A DNA stretch of 5,191 bases from Muribaculaceae bacterium (GTDB lineage: Bacteria > Bacteroidota > Bacteroidia > Bacteroidales > Muribaculaceae), in assembly GCA_017962285.1 (NCBI GenBank), contig JAGCVR010000138.1:1-5191 (forward strand), in the 5' to 3' direction. The notes under the pieces are model-generated. The model did no database searches. It was not told the DNA's origin and saw only the letters and a list, made by a program, of their open reading frames with translations. Below, piece by piece: positions 1 through 2,963 of the stretch; positions within the stretch are counted from its first letter, which is position 1, and each line of letters starts with the position of its first letter. A program made the position numbers and the translations under genes.

Positions 1-840
1 GTCGATGTTCGACGTGAAGTTATAGCTCACGGCACCTATCTCCACATGAGCCACATCGCTCAGATGCAGCATGTGTCCGCCGTCGCCGGTGCGCAGCACT
101 ATGTCGTTGAACTCTTCCACGGTCTTGAGCGTGCCCTTGTACTCCATGGAGTACTGGTAGGCGTTCTCCGACTGCTCGCCCAGCGAACCGGTTGCGGCAA
201 CGAAACTCTGACCGCCTATCGCGGCGAATACATCCCTTGGTTCCAGCCCGTACTGAGCCATAACATCGGGACGCAGCCAGATGCGCAGGGCGTATGTATT
301 ACCCAGCGACATCACGTCGCCCACACCGGTGATACGCATCAGTCGGGGACGGATGTTGATGTCGATATAGTTGGCGATGAAATCGGTGTCGTACTTGCCG
401 TCCACGCTTTTAAGCGCGCCAATGTGCAGGATGTTGCTCTGCTGCTTCATCACCTGAACGCCCACTTTCGTCACCTCGGCGGGCAGCAGGGCGGTGGCGC
501 GGCTCACACGGTTCTGCACGTTCACCGCAGCCAGGTCGGGGTCGGTACCCTGTTTGAAGAACACCTGAATCGACACGTCGCCCGACGAGGATGCCGAGCT
601 GGTGATATAGGTCATGCCCGGCACACCGTTGATGTTTTCCTCCAGCGGTTGAATCACCGACTTCATGATGGTGTTGGCGTCGGCGCCCGTGTAGGATGTT
701 GAGATGCGCACCGTGGGGGGTGCTATGTCGGGATACTGCTCAATGGGCAGCGTACTCATGCAAATGACACCCACGAGAGTGATGACAATCGCTATGGCGC
801 ATGCCATCACATATCTGTTGATGAAAATATTGTTTTTCAT
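1..840 (-). CDS. RND efflux transporter permease, AcrB/MexB type (N-terminal 280 residues, 3' end outside window)
   Basis: This gene encodes the inner-membrane, proton-driven pump subunit of a tripartite multidrug efflux system of the HAE1 (AcrB-like) RND family. I translated the minus strand from the ATG at 838-840 and it stays open to position 1. Residues about 9-29 form the first transmembrane helix. It is followed by the family hallmark LPIEQYPDIAPPTV (31-44) and then SYTGADANT, the counterpart of SYPGADAKT in E. coli AcrB. Further AcrB-like blocks are NVQNRVSRATALLPAEV, the ITGVGDVMSLG segment and YALRIWLRP. These cover porter subdomain PN1 and the start of PN2. AcrB-type proteins are about 1,050 residues, so roughly three quarters, including the proton-relay residues of TM4 and TM10, is missing here. 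The start lies 3 nt after the adaptor stop (TAA-AAC-ATG), which implies a shared transcript and tight translational coupling. Substrates cannot be inferred. Confidence 0.97.
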   Translation of the reverse strand, partial: MKNNIFINRYVMACAIAIVITLVGVICMSTLPIEQYPDIAPPTVRISTSYTGADANTIMKSVIQPLEENINGVPGMTYITSSASSSGDVSIQVFFKQGTDPDLAAVNVQNRVSRATALLPAEVTKVGVQVMKQQSNILHIGALKSVDGKYDTDFIANYIDINIRPRLMRITGVGDVMSLGNTYALRIWLRPDVMAQYGLEPRDVFAAIGGQSFVAATGSLGEQSENAYQYSMEYKGTLKTVEEFNDIVLRTGDGGHMLHLSDVAHVEIGAVSYNFTSNID

Positions 841-843
841 GTT

Positions 844-2034
844 TTAGTCTTTTTTCGCTTCGGCAGGGAAGAGCACACGCTGACCTTCCTGAACATTGTT
901 TGCACCCACTGTCACGATGCGTTCGCCCTCTTTCAGACCTTCTTCCACAATCACGTCCTTACCGTTGCCGGCATCGGTGATCTGCACGGCAACTGCTGTG
1001 GCGGTACTGTCGGGTTTCACTTTATACACCAGCGCCTTGTCCTGCATCTTCACCACCGCGGCCTGCGGAATCACCATCACGTCGTTGTACTTCATCGGCA
1101 GGACCACTGTTCCCTGCATACCGGAATAAAGGAGTCCGTTCGGATTGGGGAATGTTGCCTTGCAAGACAGAGAACCTGTGCTGGCATCCACCACACCGGT
1201 CAGACTGGTGATTCTTCCCTTTTCAGGATACTCGGTGCCGTTTTTCATCACGAAGATCACATCGGGAAGGTTAGCCACCATATCGTTTTTCTGGACATTG
1301 GTAAGACCTGCCGACACTCCCTCCTCAAGCAGATTCTCCGTAACCGAGAACGCTGCGTCCATCTGCTGGTTGCCGCTGACAATGGTCATCTGTGTCATGG
1401 GAGATACCTGGTCGCCGGCACGGACATTAATGCTGCCCACTACGCCCGAAACCGGAGAAGTGAGCGTGCAGAAGCCAAGTGCCACCCTGGCGCGGCTCAC
1501 CGCCGCCTGGGCCTGGCTCACCGAGGCGTTCGCCTGCCCCACCGCGGCCTGAGCCTGACGATAGGTGTTGAGCGAGTTCTCCAAGGTGTAGCTGCTCACG
1601 ATTCTCTTGTCGTAAAGGTTTTTATTGCTCTCATATTCCAGCTGAGCGCTGTTCGCCTGAGCCTTTGCGGCCTGAAGGTTCGCCTGCGCGGCTTGAAGAT
1701 TTGCCTGAGCCGACTGCAGGTCGTGCTGGGCGTTGCGCGAGTCAATCACGAACAGCGTCTGACCCTTGACCACCTGCTGACCCTCGGTTACACAAATCTT
1801 CATCAGCTGTCCGCTCACCTGCGGTGAAATCGTTACATCCGACTGACCTGCCAGCTTGGCGCTGAACTTGATGGGCATCTCAATGTCGGACTTCTTCACT
1901 TTCATCGTCTCGAACGATGATGGCGTCTCTTTTGGCATGTCAATACTGCAAGTTGCAAAACTTGCCGCGATTACCATGAGCCCCACAGAGCGCATAATCC
2001 GACTCTCACAGATATTAAAAAACATTTTTTTCAT
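844..2034 (-). CDS. RND efflux periplasmic adaptor (membrane fusion protein, AcrA/MexA type), probable lipoprotein
   Basis: The 396-residue product links the RND permease to an outer-membrane channel. Residues 66-98 and 186-214 are the two halves of a lipoyl-like domain (ISPQVSGQL, VTEGQQVVKGQTLFVID; then TSPVSGVVGSINVRAGDQV). Between them, about 100-185, lies a long Ala/Gln-rich alpha-helical hairpin with repeated AQANLQA heptads. A beta-barrel (about 220-310) and a membrane-proximal domain (about 315-390, with VIPQAAVVKM and LKEGERIVTVGANNVQEGQRV) follow, the usual order and length. The leader is hydrophobic (residues 17-28) and ends at Cys29 preceded by F-A-T. This is an imperfect lipobox, so lipidation is likely but not certain. 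I chose the MKKMFF start at 2034 because it directly follows the AT-rich promoter strip and gives a sensible signal peptide. The frame is open upstream to 2154, but that would translate through the promoter. The internal ATG at 1995 (MRSVGLM) is a possible shorter start. The permease gene follows after 3 nt. Confidence 0.96.
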   Translation of the reverse strand: MKKMFFNICESRIMRSVGLMVIAASFATCSIDMPKETPSSFETMKVKKSDIEMPIKFSAKLAGQSDVTISPQVSGQLMKICVTEGQQVVKGQTLFVIDSRNAQHDLQSAQANLQAAQANLQAAKAQANSAQLEYESNKNLYDKRIVSSYTLENSLNTYRQAQAAVGQANASVSQAQAAVSRARVALGFCTLTSPVSGVVGSINVRAGDQVSPMTQMTIVSGNQQMDAAFSVTENLLEEGVSAGLTNVQKNDMVANLPDVIFVMKNGTEYPEKGRITSLTGVVDASTGSLSCKATFPNPNGLLYSGMQGTVVLPMKYNDVMVIPQAAVVKMQDKALVYKVKPDSTATAVAVQITDAGNGKDVIVEEGLKEGERIVTVGANNVQEGQRVLFPAEAKKD

Positions 2035-2061
2035 AAATTTAATGCGATATTTTTCAACTTG

Positions 2062-2069
2062 CAAAATTA
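2062..2069 (-). promoter_or_regulatory. Predicted Bacteroidetes -7 box driving the efflux operon
   Basis: On the minus strand the sequence reads TAATTTTG, an exact match to the Bacteroidetes primary-sigma -7 consensus TAnnTTTG. It lies 27 bases upstream of the adaptor ATG, so transcription would start near 2055 with a leader of about 20 nt. I see no good TTTG-type -33 element at the expected 19-21 nt spacing; the nearest TTTG is about 32 nt away, so this is a half-matched promoter. The position supports the 2034 start over the longer open frame. The leader is A/T-rich with no Shine-Dalgarno sequence, as is normal in this phylum. Confidence 0.6.
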
Positions 2070-2168
2070 ATAAATTTCTTGGAAAAATTGCCATATCAGA
2101 ACAAATAATCAGTGCGACCGCCCCAAAAAAGCATTTCCGCAAGCAACACCGCAAGAAGTTCCCCCACC

Positions 2169-2186
2169 GGACTTATAGGACTTATC
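2169..2186. repeat. Two tandem copies of a 9-nt unit (GGACTTATA / GGACTTATC)
   Basis: GGACTTATA is followed directly by GGACTTATC, a 9-nt tandem repeat with one difference. It sits in the loop of a small CCGGA/TCCGG stem (2167-2171 with 2190-2194). I recall longer tracts of the same 9-mer in Bacteroidales intergenic DNA, so this may be a shrunken microsatellite at the left edge of the palindrome block. That comparison is from memory. Confidence 0.55.
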
Positions 2187-2202
2187 TCCTCCGGAATGCT
2201 GT

Positions 2203-2225
2203 TGCAAAAATCGCCGAAAGCGATG
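2203..2225 (+). repeat. Left copy of a 23-nt direct repeat with an ATCGC/GCGAT hairpin
   Basis: This sequence matches 2691-2713 at 21 of 23 positions. Its core folds as ATCGCC-GAA-AGCGAT (2210-2224), with one C/A mismatch next to the loop that becomes a T-G wobble on the minus strand. The two copies lie 488 nt apart in the same orientation and enclose most of the palindrome block. Confidence 0.75.
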
Positions 2226-2243
2226 GCGCGTCGAAGATGCGCC
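2225..2243. repeat. 8-3-8 hairpin, inverted relative of the 2496-2512 hairpin
   Basis: Stem GGCGCGTC / GATGCGCC with one G-T wobble and loop GAA. Positions 2226-2242 match the reverse complement of 2496-2512 at 16 of 17 bases (GCGCGTCGRAGATGCGC). The only difference falls in the loop. Confidence 0.7.
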
Positions 2244-2267
2244 GTCAATATGAACCCCGAAGGGCTC

Positions 2268-2335
2268 GGGAAGATGATGCAACACGAGTTGAGCGAAGCG
2301 AAGCGTGTGGTGCCATCGGCAGCATCACTCTTCCC
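2268..2335. repeat. Potential three-way-junction fold closed by a 13-bp stem
   Basis: GGGAAGATGATGC (2268-2280) can pair with 2322-2335 over 13 bp with a single bulged base (C2328). The interior holds two further hairpins, ACACG/CGTGT (2282-2286 with 2304-2308) and TGCC-ATC-GGCA (2311-2321), leaving almost no unpaired linker. Positions 2268-2270 are also used by the neighbouring CCCGAA-GGG-CTCGGG hairpin (2256-2270), so the two folds compete. Whether any RNA is made here is unknown. Confidence 0.5.
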
Positions 2336-2341
2336 AACATT

Positions 2342-2380
2342 GCACCATGCGAGCACCCCGAGGGGGTGCGAAGCTTGGTG
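2342..2380 (+). repeat. 39-nt palindromic element, copy 1 (forward)
   Basis: The outer arms CACCATGC and GCTTGGTG pair with one mismatch, and the core at 2353-2369 is a perfect GCACCCC-GAG-GGGGTGC hairpin. The reverse complement of 2485-2523 has the same length, identical ends (first 9 and last 8 bases) and a 7-3-7 core at exactly the same offset but with different stem bases. Overall identity is 26 of 39 by my count. Confidence 0.75.
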
Positions 2381-2444
2381 AATAGGATATGTAAGGGGAA
2401 TGTGCCTCGGAGAGGAACTTCCGCAATAACTAAGCCATAATCCA

Positions 2445-2467
2445 GAAGTTCGTCTTCGACGCACTTC
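2445..2467. repeat. 23-nt imperfect palindrome with a TTC loop
   Basis: GAAGT-T-CGTC, loop TTC, GACG-C-ACTTC. Nine of ten pairs form, with a single T/C mismatch at 2450/2462. The GAAGT/ACTTC arms recur in the GAAGTC/GACTTC hairpins at 2532-2569. Confidence 0.6.
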
Positions 2468-2484
2468 AATGCTACCGACACTTA

Positions 2485-2523
2485 CACCAAGCTGCGCGCA
2501 TCTCCGACGCGCTTGCATGGTGC
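2485..2523 (-). repeat. 39-nt palindromic element, copy 2 (inverted)
   Basis: This is the inverted partner of 2342-2380. Read on the minus strand it begins GCACCATGC and ends GCTTGGTG, like copy 1, but its core is GCGCGTC-GGA-GATGCGC with one G-T wobble. The 104-nt spacer between the copies (2381-2484) holds CCTC-GGA-GAGG (2405-2415) and the 2445-2467 palindrome. Confidence 0.75.
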
Positions 2524-2531
2524 TTATTATT

Positions 2532-2569
2532 GAAGTCGGGTCTCCGACCCGCCCGACTTCTTCGAAGTC
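2532..2569. repeat. Overlapping, mutually exclusive hairpins (GAAGTC / GACTTC / GAAGTC)
   Basis: GAAGTCGGG (2532-2540) pairs perfectly with CCCGACTTC (2552-2560). The same GACTTC (2555-2560) also pairs perfectly with GAAGTC at 2564-2569 across a TTC loop. A third option, GGGTC-TCC-GACCC (2538-2550), fits inside the first stem if the outer GAAGTC/GACTTC pairing is kept with a 4-nt bulge. The middle strand can therefore pair either left or right. Confidence 0.65.
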
Positions 2570-2578
2570 ATTTCACAG

Positions 2579-2602
2579 TCTGCCACCCTTTCAGGGTTTC
2601 GC
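2579..2602 (+). repeat. 24-nt hairpin module, copy A (TCTGCC + ACCCT-TTC-AGGGT + TTCGC)
   Basis: A perfect 5-3-5 hairpin (2585-2597) is preceded by TCTGCC and followed by TTCGC. Both flanks are repeated exactly around the hairpin at 2652-2664. Confidence 0.7.
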
Positions 2603-2621
2603 GATGTTGGTGTCATCATTA

Positions 2622-2638
2622 CGGGGGTTGCACCCCCG
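2622..2638. repeat. Perfect 7-3-7 G/C hairpin CGGGGGT-TGC-ACCCCCG
   Basis: This strong GC-rich palindrome sits between the two 24-nt modules. It is followed by CTGTGG (2640-2645), which pairs perfectly with CCACAG (2678-2683) and would enclose module B, giving a compact arrangement of three hairpins plus an outer stem over about 105 nt. There is no T-run after it, so it is not a standard intrinsic terminator. Confidence 0.7.
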
Positions 2639-2645
2639 CCTGTGG

Positions 2646-2669
2646 TCTGCCAGGGCTTCACCCTTTCGC
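2646..2669 (+). repeat. 24-nt hairpin module, copy B (TCTGCC + AGGGC-TTC-ACCCT + TTCGC)
   Basis: The flanks (11 of 11 bases), total length and TTC loop are the same as in copy A, 67 nt upstream. The stem strands are swapped: CCC/GGG in copy A is GGG/CCC here. One C/A mismatch beside the loop becomes a G-T wobble on the minus strand. Confidence 0.7.
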
Positions 2670-2690
2670 CGACGGTTCCACAGCAGTTCG

Positions 2691-2713
2691 TGTAAAAATC
2701 GCCAAAAGCGATG
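2691..2713 (+). repeat. Right copy of the 23-nt direct repeat
   Basis: Matches 2203-2225 at 21 of 23 bases. The core is ATCGCC-AAA-AGCGAT (2698-2712). It lies close to the right edge of the palindrome block and is followed by the 8-3-8 hairpin at 2722-2740. Confidence 0.75.
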
Positions 2714-2721
2714 TTCCGTAT

Positions 2722-2740
2722 TACGAGACAGCGTCTCGTA
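2722..2740. repeat. Perfect 8-3-8 palindrome TACGAGAC-AGC-GTCTCGTA
   Basis: The longest perfect triloop palindrome in the window and the last one before the AT-rich promoter region begins. The next 45 bases (2741-2785) are pyrimidine-rich and I see nothing else in them. It could also be read as a protein-binding dyad; no regulator is known to me for it. Confidence 0.65.
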
Positions 2741-2786
2741 CACATCTCAGCTCTCCCACCACTCTTAGTGCTCCCGCTCCTTCTAA

Positions 2787-2823
2787 TAAACTTTGTTAAA
2801 AATGTTAAACTTTGCTAAAAATG
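2787..2823 (+). repeat. Two 18-nt direct repeats, TAAACTTTGYTAAAAATG, period 19
   Basis: Copies at 2787-2804 and 2806-2823 differ at one base. Each contains TAAACTTTG, one base longer than a Bacteroidetes -7 box (TAnnTTTG), so they may be decayed promoter copies. They could also be a tandem operator for a regulator of the downstream surface-protein gene. They lie 36-72 bases upstream of the predicted -7 box at 2859, where activators commonly bind, but this role is inferred from position only. Confidence 0.55.
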
Positions 2824-2830
2824 GGGGGGG
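2823..2830 (+). repeat. G8 homopolymer upstream of the surface-protein promoter
   Basis: Eight consecutive G residues sit in otherwise AT-rich DNA, directly after the second 18-nt repeat and 28 bases before the -7 box. Runs of this length can slip during replication, which in other bacteria alters promoter spacing. No variation can be seen from one sequence. Confidence 0.7.
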
Positions 2831-2858
2831 TAAATCGCGCTTAAAACATTATAAATAG

Positions 2859-2866
2859 TAACTTTG
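2859..2866 (+). promoter_or_regulatory. Predicted Bacteroidetes -7 box for the large exported protein
   Basis: TAACTTTG is an exact match to TAnnTTTG, followed by C as is frequent in this phylum. Transcription would start near 2873, leaving an A/T-rich leader of about 90 nt before the ATG at 2964. The -33 region (about 2834-2838, within AAATCGC) does not match TTTG, which suggests a weak or activator-dependent promoter. Confidence 0.65.
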
Positions 2867-2874
2867 CACTCAAA

Positions 2875-2907
2875 TTTAGGGAAATACATTTTTTTAGGGA
2901 AACACAT
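2875..2907 (+). repeat. Two 15-nt direct repeats in the 5' leader (TTTAGGGAAAYACAT)
   Basis: Copies at 2875-2889 and 2893-2907 differ at one base and have an 18-nt period. They lie at the start of the predicted leader. The leader also contains an A/T hairpin AAAAAG-TGT-CTTTTT (2915-2929), too weak for me to call a terminator. The region immediately before the ATG is A-rich with no Shine-Dalgarno sequence. Confidence 0.5.
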
Positions 2908-2963
2908 AAGCTTGAAAAAGTGTCTTTTTTACTAACGAATAACACTCAAAACTAAAAAGCTAT

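Larger units (their letters stand above)
2160..2745. repeat. Intergenic block of dense short palindromes (REP/BIME-like), no gene
   Basis: This stretch separates the two divergent promoters and has no convincing coding frame. It consists largely of short inverted repeats that nearly all close on a three-base loop. Perfect examples with stems of 5 bp or more lie at 2353-2369 (7-3-7), 2538-2550 (5-3-5), 2555-2569 (6-3-6), 2585-2597 (5-3-5), 2622-2638 (7-3-7) and 2722-2740 (8-3-8). Versions with one mismatch or wobble lie at 2210-2224, 2225-2243, 2256-2270, 2496-2512, 2652-2664 and 2698-2712. Shorter 4-3-4 palindromes occur at 2311-2321 and 2405-2415. Several are related to each other (see the separate entries). 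The composition is distinct from the AT-rich promoter strips on both sides. From memory, similar hairpin-rich intergenic sequence recurs in Bacteroidales genomes and yields spurious short ORFs; I cannot verify that here. Function is unknown. Confidence 0.75.

Noticed and set aside
46..702. 218-codon plus-strand open frame
   Set aside because: It is antisense to the AcrB-type permease, whose minus-strand translation matches the family throughout. The plus-strand product is His/Val-rich and unrecognisable.
2035..2154. 40-codon N-terminal extension of the adaptor
   Set aside because: It would translate through the AT-rich promoter strip and the TAnnTTTG box, and would place the signal peptide internally. 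The start at 2034 is better.
2096..2518. Overlapping 70-140 codon frames on both strands across the palindrome block (including 2112-2381, 2245-2481, 2469-2768 and 2527-2745)
   Set aside because: Frames overlap on both strands with no coherent composition, no start context and palindromic DNA underneath. They are best explained as chance frames in repeat DNA.
2622..2638. Intrinsic terminators at the GC-rich hairpins (2353-2369, 2622-2638)
   Set aside because: No T-run follows on either strand, and the flanking genes start, rather than end, next to this region.
2160..2745. CRISPR array
   Set aside because: Repeats are short, palindromic, of varied sequence and irregular spacing, with no constant repeat/spacer length and no cas gene in the window.
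2160..2745. Retron, group II intron or diversity-generating retroelement
   Set aside because: No reverse transcriptase or variable-repeat/template-repeat pair is visible, and the block has no recognisable intron domain V or msr/msd architecture.
2915..2930. Leader terminator/attenuator AAAAAG-TGT-CTTTTT
   Set aside because: The stem is 6 bp with five A-T pairs and one G-C pair, too weak for a confident terminator call. It is mentioned only within the leader entry.
2746..2963. Invertible promoter (Bacteroides-style phase switch)
   Set aside because: I looked for inverted repeats flanking the -7 box. I found only direct repeats (2787-2823, 2875-2907), and no invertase gene is in the window.
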